Shown here: one piece after another, positions 23,915 through 32,256 of the stretch
Layout of the letters: each line of letters opens with the position of its first letter
Numbering within the stretch: the first letter of the stretch is position 1
Origin: Acidimicrobiia bacterium
GTDB lineage: Bacteria; Actinomycetota; Acidimicrobiia; Acidimicrobiales; MedAcidi-G1
Assembly (NCBI GenBank): GCA_015658775.1
Contig: DQOF01000172.1
Location: 1 to 33,631 of the forward strand
Length of the DNA stretch: 33,631 nucleotides
Direction of reading: 5' to 3'
The notes under the pieces: model-generated
The model's input: the letters and a program-made list of their open reading frames with translations, nothing else
Database searches by the model: none
Told to the model about the DNA's origin: nothing
Translations under genes and position numbers: made by a program

Positions 23915-24890
23915 GGCCCGGGTCGGGGTCCAGCTCCCTGGCGAGTGCCGCCAGGTGTCGTGCCACGGCGGCCGGACCTGACCGGCCGGCCTCGCCCTCG
24001 ACGACGGAGTTGTAGTTGGTGTTGGTGTTGATGTCGTAGGTGACGAGGCGTCCGTCGGCGGTCTCGATGAACTCGAAGCCTGCTACCCCGATGCCCCAGA
24101 GGCGGCAGAAGTCGAGATAGTGGTCGATGATCGGGTAGTCGAAGTCCCGCCGCCAGTGGAAGAGGCCCTTCTCCGGCAACTTCCCGGCGGGCCCGTCGCC
24201 GACGGGACACAGGTCGAATCCGGCGCCCGTGTCGGGGTCGACGACGCACTCGTCTGCCGGACACAACTCGAACCCGGCGCTTACGCTGGCCGTGAGGGCG
24301 TAGAGGAACTCACCGCCGACGATCTCGACTCGCGTGATGTACCCAGCGGCGGGTTGCACGTACTCCTGGAGCAGGGTGATCCCGTCGACCGGCTTCTCGA
24401 AGTCGGGGCCGTCCACGTAGTCGTCGAAGTCCCCGTGGTTTTCGAACCTCCGCACCCCCAGGCCCTTTCCGCCCTGGTTGTGCTTGGTGATGAACGGCAG
24501 GGCCATGGCCCGCGCCTTCTCCTTGAGCAGGCCACGACCGACGACCGCGACGGTGCGTGGAACGTCGAACCCGAAGGCCCGTAGCGCAGCGTGCTGGTCG
24601 ACCTTGCTCATCTCCAGCTCCACGACCCGTCGTCCGTTCACGACGGTGCGGCCGTGGCTCTCGAGCCAGCTCAGCACCGACCTCGTGTAGTCCTTTGACG
24701 CGGTGTGGCCGCGGGTGTGCGAGGAGGCGCTCATGCGAGAGTAGAAGACGCCCTCGGGCGGGGTGGCGTCGAGGTCCAGGGCACCCTCCACCAGGCACCA
24801 CTCCTCCCACGGCACGCCCTCGGCGTCCAGGGCCTCGGCAAAGGGAGGGAGCCACTCGGCGTTCTCGTGGATTACGAAGATCCTGGACAT
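23865..24890 (-). CDS. RimK-like ATP-grasp ligase
   Basis: A 341-aa ATP-grasp protein resembling glutamate-ligase/RimK-type enzymes, which form amide bonds through acyl-phosphate. The N-terminal preATP-grasp domain starts at MSRIFVIHENAEWLPPFAEA. The ATP-binding region includes FITKHNQGGKGLGVRRFENH (Lys plus glycine-rich loop) and TLLQEYVQPAAGYITRVEIV. The metal-binding end is GFEFIETADGRLVTYDINTN, continuing TNYN (Glu and Asn ligands). ATG 24890 has AGGTG about 9 nt upstream and is preferred over GTG 24902. A Cys-containing insert (LCPADECVVDPDTGAGFDLC) splits the grasp domain. Substrate unknown. The last about 16 codons overlap the convergent YczE-like gene. Confidence 0.83.
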   Translation of the reverse strand: MSRIFVIHENAEWLPPFAEALDAEGVPWEEWCLVEGALDLDATPPEGVFYSRMSASSHTRGHTASKDYTRSVLSWLESHGRTVVNGRRVVELEMSKVDQHAALRAFGFDVPRTVAVVGRGLLKEKARAMALPFITKHNQGGKGLGVRRFENHGDFDDYVDGPDFEKPVDGITLLQEYVQPAAGYITRVEIVGGEFLYALTASVSAGFELCPADECVVDPDTGAGFDLCPVGDGPAGKLPEKGLFHWRRDFDYPIIDHYLDFCRLWGIGVAGFEFIETADGRLVTYDINTNTNYNSVVEGEAGRSGPAAVARHLAALARELDPDPGLRRAPAHLAPAGPTGT

Positions 24891-24947
24891 GGTCAACGGC
24901 ACCTGTCGCTGGTCGACTCCAATACCCGACCAATCCTATCGGGATTG

Positions 24948-25688
24948 TCAGGAAATGTCGCCGTCGGCCAGGTCGGCGGCCGCTGCGAGATGGGCCGCCA
25001 GGTCCGCCAGGCGGCTGTGGGCGTTCAGTCCGCTGGTGTGCGGCATGAGGTAGACGGGCCGCCCACCCAGTGGGTGCTCCTGGATGCCGGCCACCGCCGA
25101 CCTGTCGACCACCGAGCGCCAGCCGCCCAGGCCGACGAAGCACACTGCCTTTGGCGCCAGCCACGCTACGAGCCGCCCGACCCGTCCGTAGCCGCGGGCG
25201 AACTCGTCCCGGTCCACCTCGGCGGCCCGGGTGGTGGTTCGCCTGACCAGGTCGGTCATGCCGAGCCCGTGTTCACGTAGGGCGTGGCGCGGGTCGCGGT
25301 CGACGCTCACGATGCCCGCCTGGAGGGCTGCAGGCCAGAAGCGGTTTCCCGGGTGCCCGTAGCCGATGGCCGAATCGGCTGAGAACGGGCTGGGGTTGAG
25401 GCCCACGATGAGCAACCGCATTCCGGGTGCCACCGTGTCCGGCAGGCTGTGGATGCGTGTGGCGTCGACGACGGTCGCCACCGACCTGCTGACCGGGCCG
25501 GCTTGGTCCGGCGAGAATCCCGCTCCGATCATCAGGTCCAGGGCGCGTTGCCGGCACCAGCCGTCATCCGGTGTCGGTTCCAGCCTGCAGGTGACCAGAT
25601 CACCGGGGCGCAGCGACACGTGCAGGTCGGCGAGCCTGAGTGGCAGGGTGGTTGCCTGTCCGTGGAAGGTGTGTACGTCTGGGGGCAC
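24948..25688 (-). CDS. Mug/TDG-type mismatch-specific DNA glycosylase
   Basis: A 246-aa uracil-DNA glycosylase superfamily protein. The catalytic-side motif is LLIVGLNPSPFSADSAIGYG (GLNPS at 96-100; Mug has GINPG), followed by HPGNRFWPAAL and GMTDLVRRTT. The second motif is MPHTSGLNAHSRL near residue 215, matching the Mug/TDG loop that wedges into DNA. An extra N-terminal region of about 88 residues precedes the core, which I recall from other actinobacterial versions. It would remove U or modified bases opposite G. It has its own promoter region between it and the divergent small gene. With nucS and dnaE2 it adds to DNA-maintenance functions in the window. Confidence 0.88.
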   Translation of the reverse strand: MPPDVHTFHGQATTLPLRLADLHVSLRPGDLVTCRLEPTPDDGWCRQRALDLMIGAGFSPDQAGPVSRSVATVVDATRIHSLPDTVAPGMRLLIVGLNPSPFSADSAIGYGHPGNRFWPAALQAGIVSVDRDPRHALREHGLGMTDLVRRTTTRAAEVDRDEFARGYGRVGRLVAWLAPKAVCFVGLGGWRSVVDRSAVAGIQEHPLGGRPVYLMPHTSGLNAHSRLADLAAHLAAAADLADGDIS

Positions 25689-25777
25689 CGCTGGAGGGTA
25701 CGCCGTGGCATGCCGTGGAAACCGTGGCGCGGTTCCGACGGTTTGCGTCTAGTGTGGGTCAGGCAGGACGACGGGAG

Positions 25778-25963
25778 ATGGCCGTGACCGAGACACTCGA
25801 TACCACGACGATCGATGAGATCAAGGCTGTCATCGACCGCGGTCTGGGAACCACCAAGAGTCGCGAACTGATCGCCGCCTCCGAGGTGGCCGACCTGCTG
25901 CTCGATCTGCGCCTGCTATTGGCGACGAGCGACGTCGGGGCCGAGGCCGCATCCTCCAACTGA
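25778..25963 (+). CDS. Small conserved-looking protein (61 aa), unknown function
   Basis: MAVTETLDTTTIDEIKAVID starts a 61-aa acidic, helical protein continuing with RGLGTTKSRELIAASEVADL and a Leu-rich helix (LLLDLRLLLATSD). No family recognised; helix-turn-helix-like or dimerising helices are possible. GGGAG directly precedes ATG 25778, and a GTG at 25784 is an alternative start. TAGTGT at about 25750 could be a -10. It is divergent from the DNA glycosylase gene and its stop is 7 nt from the convergent PAP2 gene. Codon use and residue composition look like real coding sequence. Confidence 0.68.
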   Translation: MAVTETLDTTTIDEIKAVIDRGLGTTKSRELIAASEVADLLLDLRLLLATSDVGAEAASSN

Positions 25964-25970
25964 GCCCGGT

Positions 25971-26582
25971 CTATCTGAGCGGGAGCGTCTTCCTGATCAT
26001 CCGGCCGAGCGCCAGGCCGATTCCAGCACCCACGAGCACGTCGCTGGCGTGGTGGATGCGCACGTGGATGCGTGAGGCCGCCACGACGCCGGCCAGCCCG
26101 TACCAGAGGGGCTTCACCCTAGAGCGCTCGGCCAGCAGGGTCGCTGCCATGAATGCCGCCGAGGCGTGTCCCGACGGAAAGCTGCTGGTCAGGGGCTGGC
26201 GAAGGTTGTGCGGCCGGTCGTCCTCGTGGAGCGGCCGTTCCCAGTTGAACAGGGACTTGACGGCGCCGTTGACGAGTGCCGACTCGGCGGCGAGGGCGAG
26301 CGCCAGGCGGGCAGCCTCGCGGTGGCCGCGGCGCGTGGTGAGCCCCCGGGCCATGCCCGCCATGTGCCAGATCAGGCTGAAGTCGCCCAGCTCGCTCGCC
26401 GTGTAGAAGATCCGGTCGATGGTGGGGTTGCCCCGCAGGGGCTCCCAGACCCGGTCGACGGCATTGTCGAGCGCTGCCCCGAGCGGTCCGAGGGGATGTA
26501 CCGGTTCGACAGCACCTGGATCCGGTTCATCGTCCACGGAGGTGAGATGGACTCGCGGGGTCGACTCGGGAGCGGTGGGCAC
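25971..26582 (-). CDS. PAP2-family membrane phosphatase
   Basis: A 203-aa integral membrane phosphatase. All three PAP2 motifs are intact: KSLFNWERP (Kx6RP), PSGHASAAF (PSGH) and SRIHVRIHHASD (SRx5Hx3D with catalytic His). Hydrophobic helices surround them. It likely dephosphorylates lipid phosphates or undecaprenyl/isoprenyl pyrophosphate at the outer face of the membrane. It is the last gene of a four-gene minus-strand run (cysQ, nucS, GGR, PAP2) and starts 9 nt after the geranylgeranyl reductase-like gene. That pairing suggests polyprenyl or isoprenoid lipid metabolism. Confidence 0.92.
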   Translation of the reverse strand: MPTAPESTPRVHLTSVDDEPDPGAVEPVHPLGPLGAALDNAVDRVWEPLRGNPTIDRIFYTASELGDFSLIWHMAGMARGLTTRRGHREAARLALALAAESALVNGAVKSLFNWERPLHEDDRPHNLRQPLTSSFPSGHASAAFMAATLLAERSRVKPLWYGLAGVVAASRIHVRIHHASDVLVGAGIGLALGRMIRKTLPLR

Positions 26583-26591
26583 GGTTCCAGC

Positions 26592-27815
26592 CTATTGGCA
26601 TGTTGGTGGGACGATCTGCCGGTGGTATGCGCCCGGTCGGCCCAGAGCACCGGGCCTCCAGCGGCGGGGTGTCGCGACGAGTGCCCTGGGGTAGTCCTCG
26701 AACAGCCAGCGGGCGAAGTTGCGCCTCGTCCAACCGGTCAGCCCGGCCAGGGCCAGGGTGGTCCCGGCAGCCGGTGGGTATGCCATGACGCGCTGCAGCA
26801 ACGCCGACATGCGGTGGTCTGCCACCAGCTCCCTCCGGACCGCCCGCCGGTAGCGCGAGCCGATCACCTCGGGCGTTCCACCCGTCAGGATCGATTCGGC
26901 GGCCAGGGCGCCGGTGAGCAGGGCCTGGCCGATGCCCTCGCCGGTCAGCGCATCGGTGGCGGAGGCGGCATCGCCGGTGAACAGCACGGGGCCGTGGTCC
27001 AGCACCGATCGGTTGACGCGTGCCGGGATGGGCCAGGCGGCGTGGCGCCCCTCCGCAACGGCGTCATCGCCGAGAACGCCGCGGATTCCGGGGCGGTCCA
27101 GCAGCTCGATCCAGATGCGGCCGGTGTCGCCGATGGCAATCCGGCCGCCGCGCAGCACGCCGAAGCCCACGTTCGCCCGGCGGCCCGGCAGCGGGAAGCT
27201 CCACACGTAGCCGGGAAGCAGGTCGGCCTCGAACCAGACGTGGAGATCGGCTGCCGCCGGGCCAACGTCGGCCACGTACTGGCGAAATGCGTGCCACTCC
27301 CCCCGGTAGCCGTCCTCGGCAAGGCCGAGGGCCCTGCGTGTCGGTGACCACATGCCGTCGGCGGCGACCACCGCTGCCGCCTCGACGGTGCCGATTCCGT
27401 CGACGTCGAGGGACGCCACCCCGTCGGCTACCCGTATTCCCGTCAGGCCGCAACCGGTGCGGACGTCGGCACCGGCACCGCGGGCCAGGTCCAGCAGCGC
27501 GGCGTCGAACTCCGCCCTCGGGACGATCGCCGCGTACTGACCGGATCCCTCCGGCAGGGGGAAGCGCCTCGACCTCCCCGACGGCGGGTGCAGGACGACG
27601 TCGTCGACCGCCTGCCAGTTGGCGAGCCGTGCGTGGTCCAGGCCCAGCTGCTCGCAGAGTCGCAGGGCCAGGGCCGTGAGGCCGTCGCCGCAGCACTTGT
27701 CCCGGGGGAAGGTCGCCCTGTCGACCACCAGCACCGATCGGCCCGAGCGGGCGGCGACGATGGCGGCGGCCGACCCGGCCGGCCCTGCGCCGACCACGAC
27801 CACGTCGACCCTCAT
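26592..27815 (-). CDS. Geranylgeranyl reductase-family FAD oxidoreductase
   Basis: A 407-aa flavoprotein that saturates double bonds of isoprenoid chains, such as menaquinone side chains or lipids. The Rossmann motif is VDVVVVGAGPAGSAAA at the N-terminus. CCGDGLTA follows the second strand, where family members have K.CGG. The second FAD motif is LFTGDAASATDALTGEGIGQ. ATG 27815 begins the Rossmann strand; the longer open frame to 28070 is an Arg-rich shadow of nucS. Its ATG shares one base with the nucS stop (TGATG), so the genes are coupled. In an actinobacterium with menaquinone, partial saturation of the side chain is a likely role. Confidence 0.88.
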   Translation of the reverse strand: MRVDVVVVGAGPAGSAAAIVAARSGRSVLVVDRATFPRDKCCGDGLTALALRLCEQLGLDHARLANWQAVDDVVLHPPSGRSRRFPLPEGSGQYAAIVPRAEFDAALLDLARGAGADVRTGCGLTGIRVADGVASLDVDGIGTVEAAAVVAADGMWSPTRRALGLAEDGYRGEWHAFRQYVADVGPAAADLHVWFEADLLPGYVWSFPLPGRRANVGFGVLRGGRIAIGDTGRIWIELLDRPGIRGVLGDDAVAEGRHAAWPIPARVNRSVLDHGPVLFTGDAASATDALTGEGIGQALLTGALAAESILTGGTPEVIGSRYRRAVRRELVADHRMSALLQRVMAYPPAAGTTLALAGLTGWTRRNFARWLFEDYPRALVATPRRWRPGALGRPGAYHRQIVPPTCQ

Positions 27816-28474
27816 CAGAACAACCTCGGCACGTCGGGCTCGATGCCGCGCAGGTCGTCGTAGTCGACCTCCACCCAGCCGATTCCGCGGTCCTCGGCGA
27901 GAACCCGTGCCTGAGGCCTGACCTCCTGGGCGACGAACACGCCCCGCACGGGTCGCAGCAGGGGATCGCGGTTCAGGAAGTCCAGGTACCTGGTGAGTTG
28001 CTCCACGCCGTCGATCTCGCCGCGGCGCTTGATCTCGATGGCGACGGCTCCGCCGCCCGCGTCGCGGCACAGCAGGTCGACGGGGCCGACGGCGGTCGGG
28101 TACTCGCGTCGCACGAGTGTGAGGCCGTCGCCGATGGGCGACGGGTCGGCGGCCAGGAGCTCCTGGATGTGGGCCTCGACGCCGTCCTTCTGGAGGCCGG
28201 GGTCCTCGCCGAGCGGGTGGTCAGTGTCGCTCAGGACCTCGTGGATCGTGATGGTCAGGGTCTCGCCCTTCGGGCCGGTCACCGTCCAGACGCCGTCCTC
28301 CTCGACGAGGGTGTTGGGGGAATTCATCCAGTTGAGTGGCTTGTACGCACCTCCGTCGGCGTGGATGGCCACGCAGCCGTCGGCCTTGACCATGAGCAGC
28401 CGGGTGGCCTCGGGGAGGTGGGCGGTGAGCCGGCCGACGTAGTCGACGGTGCAGCGGGCGATGACCAGGCGCAC
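27815..28474 (-). CDS. nucS: Mismatch-specific endonuclease NucS
   Basis: A 219-aa endonuclease of the NucS/EndoMS family, which replaces MutSL mismatch repair in Actinobacteria and many archaea. The N-terminal DNA-binding/dimer domain starts [20 protein letters not shown] and includes [10 protein letters not shown]. The C-terminal RecB-like nuclease has GPVDLLCRD followed by [20 protein letters not shown] (Asp, Glu and Lys of PD-(D/E)xK). The protein ends PDVPRLF, a hydrophobic tail like the beta-clamp-binding peptide known at NucS C-termini. It begins 6 nt after the cysQ stop and overlaps the GGR gene. Length matches mycobacterial NucS. Confidence 0.96.
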   Translation of the reverse strand: MRLVIARCTVDYVGRLTAHLPEATRLLMVKADGCVAIHADGGAYKPLNWMNSPNTLVEEDGVWTVTGPKGETLTITIHEVLSDTDHPLGEDPGLQKDGVEAHIQELLAADPSPIGDGLTLVRREYPTAVGPVDLLCRDAGGGAVAIEIKRRGEIDGVEQLTRYLDFLNRDPLLRPVRGVFVAQEVRPQARVLAEDRGIGWVEVDYDDLRGIEPDVPRLF

Positions 28475-28480
28475 GGGAGA

Positions 28481-29260
28481 TCAGGAGTGGTGGCCGGGAC
28501 GGGAAAGCGTGGACAGCACGACGTCGGCCAGCTCGGCCCGGCAGATCACCAGGTCGGGGAGGTACGGGTCGGCGTGGTTGTAGGTGAGCGGCGAGCCGTC
28601 GATCCGGGAGACGTGCAGGCCGGCCGCCGCCGCGACAGCCGCCGGGGCGCAGTTGTCCCACTCGTACTGTCCGCCCGAATGGACGTACACGTCCGCTTCG
28701 CCGCGCACCACCGCCATTGCCTTGGCCCCGGCGGAACCCATCTCGACGAGCACGCCGTCGAGGGCGCCTGCGACGGCCAGGGCCTCGGCCGGCGGTCGGG
28801 TGCGGCTCACGACCACACGCGGGGCCGGGGGAACGGGCGGGAGGGAGGAGGCATCGGGCGGGTCGGGCGTGGACAGCGTCAGGTCCAGCCCTGGCAGGGC
28901 CACCGCTCCGGCGGTCGGCAGGCCGTGCTCGGCGAGTGCCACGTGGACGGCCCAGTCGGTGCGCTGCGGTTCGCCGAACTCACGGGTGCCGTCCAGGGGG
29001 TCGATGATCCAGGTCCTCCCGGCCGTGGCCCGATCCGGGTGGACGTCGTGGCCCGAGCCCTCCTCGGAGAGCACGGCGTCGTCGGGGCGGGCAGCGGCCA
29101 GGGCGTCCATGAGGAAGGCGTGGGCGAGGCGGTCGCCTTCGTCCTTCAGGACCGCCGCCGGAGCACCGTCTGCGGCCAACCGGCCACGGACCTCCAGCAG
29201 CAGGGCGCCGGCTCCCGTGGCCAGGTCGGCCGCCAGCACGTGGTCATCCTGCGTGGCCAT
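28481..29260 (-). CDS. cysQ: 3'(2'),5'-bisphosphate nucleotidase CysQ (IMPase family)
   Basis: A 259-aa Mg2+-dependent phosphatase. IMPase motifs are complete: LSEEG (Glu ligands), WIIDPLDGTREF (DPLDGT) and YEWDNCAPAAV (W-D-x-x-A/P). PLDGTREF rather than PLDGTTNF favours CysQ/PAP phosphatase over inositol monophosphatase. The start MATQDDHVLA at 29260 is preferred; the frame extends to 29341 without family similarity. It is divergent from cysDNC, which make PAPS, and would recycle the PAP left after PAPS use. It is also the first gene of a run with nucS, the GGR and PAP2. Confidence 0.9.
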   Translation of the reverse strand: MATQDDHVLAADLATGAGALLLEVRGRLAADGAPAAVLKDEGDRLAHAFLMDALAAARPDDAVLSEEGSGHDVHPDRATAGRTWIIDPLDGTREFGEPQRTDWAVHVALAEHGLPTAGAVALPGLDLTLSTPDPPDASSLPPVPPAPRVVVSRTRPPAEALAVAGALDGVLVEMGSAGAKAMAVVRGEADVYVHSGGQYEWDNCAPAAVAAAAGLHVSRIDGSPLTYNHADPYLPDLVICRAELADVVLSTLSRPGHHS

Positions 29261-29352
29261 TTCGGCTGTGGTGCTCCCCGGGATCGGCAATACGCTGCGC
29301 AGTCGAGTATCGCCCGTCCGGAGGGCGTCCCGTCGCTGCACAGTGGAGCACG

Positions 29353-30267
29353 ATGACCGCCACCAACTACGAGCTCAGTCACCTCAGCCACATCGAGGCC
29401 GAGTCGATCCACATCTTCCGCGAGGTGGCCGCCGAGTTCGAGCGCCCCTGTCTCCTGTTCTCGGGCGGCAAGGACTCCATCGTCATGCTGCGCCTGGCCG
29501 AGAAGGCGTTCCATCCGGCCCGGATGCCGTTCCCGGTCATGCACATAGACACGGGCCACAACTTCCCCGAGGTGCTCGAGTTCCGCGACCGCCACCTGGC
29601 CGAGGTGGGTGCCCGCCTGGTGGTGGCATCGGTGCAGAAGTCGATCGACGACGGACGCGTGGTCGAGGAACGCGGCCCCCGTGCCAGCCGCAACCGGCTC
29701 CAGACAACCACCCTGCTGGACGCCATCGAGGAGCACCGCTTCGACGCCCTGTTCGGCGGTGCCCGCCGTGACGAGGAGAAGGCCCGGGCCAAGGAGCGCG
29801 TGTACTCGTTCCGTGACGAGTTCGGGCAGTGGGACCCCAAGAGCCAGCGGCCCGAGATCTGGAGCCTCTACAACGGCCGGATCCGCCAGGGCGAGCACAT
29901 AAGGGTGTTCCCGATCTCCAACTGGACCGAGCTCGACATCTGGCAGTACATCCGCCGGGAGGGGATAGGGATCCCGGACGTGTACTTCGCGCACGAGCGG
30001 CGTGTGTTCGAGCGGGACGGCATGTGGCTGGCAGAGTGCCCCTATGTCGACCTGCTCGACGGCGAGGAGGTCACGACCCGCCGGGTGCGCTACCGCACCG
30101 TGGGCGACATGAGTTGCACGGGTGCCGTCGACTCCGCCGCCTCGACGATCGACCAGGTCATCGAGGAGGTCTCGGCCACACGCATCACCGAGCGCGGCGC
30201 CACGAGGGCCGACGACCGGGTCTCGGAGGCCGCCATGGAGGACAGGAAGAAGGAGGGGTACTTCTGA
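29353..30267 (+). CDS. cysD: Sulfate adenylyltransferase subunit 2
   Basis: A 304-aa PP-loop ATP pyrophosphatase that forms APS from ATP and sulfate with CysN. The PP-loop is LLFSGGKDSIVML. Downstream are the family's VMHIDTGHNFPEVLEFRDRH and FGGARRDEEKARAKERVYSF. The C-terminus, with MEDRKKEGYF, matches CysD. GTGGAG precedes the ATG. It is first in the plus-strand cysDNC operon, divergent from cysQ across a 92-nt intergenic region. No CysH reductase is in the window, so the fate of APS/PAPS (assimilation or sulfation) cannot be told from here. Confidence 0.97.
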   Translation: MTATNYELSHLSHIEAESIHIFREVAAEFERPCLLFSGGKDSIVMLRLAEKAFHPARMPFPVMHIDTGHNFPEVLEFRDRHLAEVGARLVVASVQKSIDDGRVVEERGPRASRNRLQTTTLLDAIEEHRFDALFGGARRDEEKARAKERVYSFRDEFGQWDPKSQRPEIWSLYNGRIRQGEHIRVFPISNWTELDIWQYIRREGIGIPDVYFAHERRVFERDGMWLAECPYVDLLDGEEVTTRRVRYRTVGDMSCTGAVDSAASTIDQVIEEVSATRITERGATRADDRVSEAAMEDRKKEGYF

Positions 30268-30301
30268 TGGAGCCCACTCTTCCAGGGACTGCCTCTGGCG
30301 A

Positions 30302-30335
30302 GGCACCCATTGTCGGACCCGAATCGGTGGGTGCC
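30302..30335 (+). promoter_or_regulatory. Hairpin overlapping the cysN ribosome-binding site
   Basis: GGCACCCA (30302-30309) and TGGGTGCC (30328-30335) form a perfect 8-bp stem. The right arm contains GGTGGG, the only Shine-Dalgarno-like stretch before the cysN ATG at 30341, which is 5 nt away. Folding would hide the site and reduce cysN translation relative to cysD. Confidence 0.5.
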
Positions 30336-30340
30336 CGCTG

Positions 30341-31597
30341 ATGGAACTCCTCCGTTTCGCCACTGCCGGCAGCGTCGACGACGGCAAGTCCACCCTCATC
30401 GGGCGCCTGCTCTACGACACCAAGTCGATCTTCCAGGACCAGCTCGAGGCCATCGAGCGCACGTCGTTGCAGATGGGCAACGAGTACACCAACCTGGCCC
30501 TGCTCACCGACGGGCTGCGTGCCGAGCGGGAGCAGGGCATCACCATCGACGTGGCCTACCGCTACTTCGCCACGCCGAAGCGGAAGTTCATAATCGCCGA
30601 CACCCCGGGGCACATCCAGTACACCCGCAACATGGTGACCGGCGCATCGACGGCTGACCTGGCCCTCGTGCTGATCGATGCCCGCAACGGCGTGGTCGAG
30701 CAGTCGAGGCGCCACGCCTTCCTGGCGTCGCTGCTGCGCATCCCCCACCTCGTCGTGTGCGTGAACAAGATGGACCTCGTCGACTTCGACCAGGACGCCT
30801 ACGAGGGTGTCAAGGCCGAGTTCCGGGACTTCGCCATGAAGCTGGACGTCGCCGACCTCACCTTCATCCCGGTCTCGGCGCTGCGCGGCGACAACATCGT
30901 CGAGCGCTCGTTGAACACGCCCTGGTACGAGGGCACGTCGCTGCTGCACCACCTCGAGGAGGTGCACATCGCCAGCGACCGCAACCTCATCGACGCCCGG
31001 TTCCCCGTCCAGTACGTGATCCGACCGCAGTCGGACGACCACCACGACTACCGGGGCTATGCGGGCACCGTGGCCGGTGGGGTGTTCAAACCGGGCGACG
31101 AGGTGATGGTGCTGCCGAGCGGCTTCACCACGACGATTGCGTCCATCGACACGTTCGACGGCCCGGTGGACGAGGCCTTCCCGCCGATGTCGGTCACCAT
31201 CCGGCTTACCGACGACCTCGACGTGTCGCGTGGCGACATGATCTGCCGCCCGCACAACCAGCCGACCGCCGGCCAGGACATCGAGGCCATGGTCTGCTGG
31301 ATGTCCGAGTCGACGTCGCTGGCGCCCCGGATGAAGCTGGCGGTCAAGCACACCACCCGTTCGGCGAGGGTCATGGTCACGGACCTGCAGTACCGGATCG
31401 ACGTCAACACGCTCCACCGTGACGACTCGGCCACCTCTCTCGGCCTGAACGAGATCGGCCGGGTCTCGCTGCGGTGCACCCACCCGCTGTTCTTCGACGA
31501 GTACCGGCGCAACCGGACGACGGGCAGCATCGTGCTGGTCGACGAGGTCACCAACGCCACGGTCGCCGCCGGGATGATCCTGGGTGGCGTGCGCTGA
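30341..31597 (+). CDS. cysN: Sulfate adenylyltransferase subunit 1 (GTPase)
   Basis: A 418-aa EF-Tu-like GTPase that drives APS synthesis with CysD. GTPase motifs are GSVDDGKSTLIG (G1), REQGITIDVAYRYF (switch), ADTPGH (G3) and VNKMDLVD (G4). The translation-factor beta-barrels follow with RNRTTGSIVLVDEVTN near the end. It lacks the C-terminal APS-kinase domain found in fused CysNC; a separate cysC follows. The start is 73 nt after cysD and preceded by a hairpin that covers the ribosome site. The frame is open upstream to 30122 but only as a shadow of cysD. Confidence 0.97.
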   Translation: MELLRFATAGSVDDGKSTLIGRLLYDTKSIFQDQLEAIERTSLQMGNEYTNLALLTDGLRAEREQGITIDVAYRYFATPKRKFIIADTPGHIQYTRNMVTGASTADLALVLIDARNGVVEQSRRHAFLASLLRIPHLVVCVNKMDLVDFDQDAYEGVKAEFRDFAMKLDVADLTFIPVSALRGDNIVERSLNTPWYEGTSLLHHLEEVHIASDRNLIDARFPVQYVIRPQSDDHHDYRGYAGTVAGGVFKPGDEVMVLPSGFTTTIASIDTFDGPVDEAFPPMSVTIRLTDDLDVSRGDMICRPHNQPTAGQDIEAMVCWMSESTSLAPRMKLAVKHTTRSARVMVTDLQYRIDVNTLHRDDSATSLGLNEIGRVSLRCTHPLFFDEYRRNRTTGSIVLVDEVTNATVAAGMILGGVR

Positions 31598-31598
31598 C

Positions 31599-32192
31599 AT
31601 GACCGGTCGCAGCCCCGACGTGGTCTGGCAGCCCGGCCTGCTGGACCGTGACGAGCGCTGGGCGTCAACGGGGCAGCGGGGAGCGACGGTCTGGTTCACC
31701 GGGTTCTCCGGCTCGGGCAAGTCGACGGTGGCGGCGGCGTGTGAGCGCCTGCTGGTCGCGTCCGGCCGCACCGCCTACCTGCTCGACGGCGACAACCTGA
31801 GGCACGGCCTCAGTGGCGACCTGGGGTTCTCCGACGACGACCGCGCCGAGAACATGCGCCGTGTCGCCGAGGTCGCCCGGCTGTTCGCCGACTCGGGCAC
31901 GGTCGCCCTGGTTGCGCTAATAAGCCCGTACCGGGTCGGCCGTGAACGCGCCCGGGCGCTGCACGAGGCGGCCGGCGTGCCGTTCTACGAGGTGTTCGTG
32001 GACACCCCCCTGGACGTCTGTGAGGGGCGCGACCCCAAGGGCCTCTACGCCATGGCGCGGGCCGGCGAGATCGCCGACTTCACCGGTGTCGACGGTCCCT
32101 ACGAGCCGCCCGAGGCGCCCGACCTGGTGTTGACCCCCGACGACGGTCCCGCCATGGCCGCGGCCATCAGGGTGCTCGACCTGCTGCGCTGA
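31599..32192 (+). CDS. cysC: Adenylyl-sulfate kinase
   Basis: A 197-aa kinase phosphorylating APS to PAPS. The P-loop is FTGFSGSGKST; DGDNLRHGLSGDLGFSDDDR, ISPYRVGRERARALHE and DPKGLYAMARAGEIADFTGV are APS-kinase signatures. ATG 31599 lies 1 nt after the cysN stop, so the genes are co-translated; five upstream residues from 31584 are also open. About 30 N-terminal residues precede the core. It is the last gene of the cysDNC operon. Downstream the sequence character changes to a pseudogene and AT-richer DNA. Confidence 0.96.
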   Translation: MTGRSPDVVWQPGLLDRDERWASTGQRGATVWFTGFSGSGKSTVAAACERLLVASGRTAYLLDGDNLRHGLSGDLGFSDDDRAENMRRVAEVARLFADSGTVALVALISPYRVGRERARALHEAAGVPFYEVFVDTPLDVCEGRDPKGLYAMARAGEIADFTGVDGPYEPPEAPDLVLTPDDGPAMAAAIRVLDLLR

Positions 32193-32256
32193 GCCACCGG
32201 GGTCGTCTACCGGCGACGCTCGTGATGGCTGTGGCCTCAGTTGGCAGGGGTCGACT

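Noticed and set aside
27816-28070. N-terminal extension of the geranylgeranyl reductase-like protein
   Set aside because: It is an out-of-frame shadow of nucS; the Rossmann fold begins at 27815.
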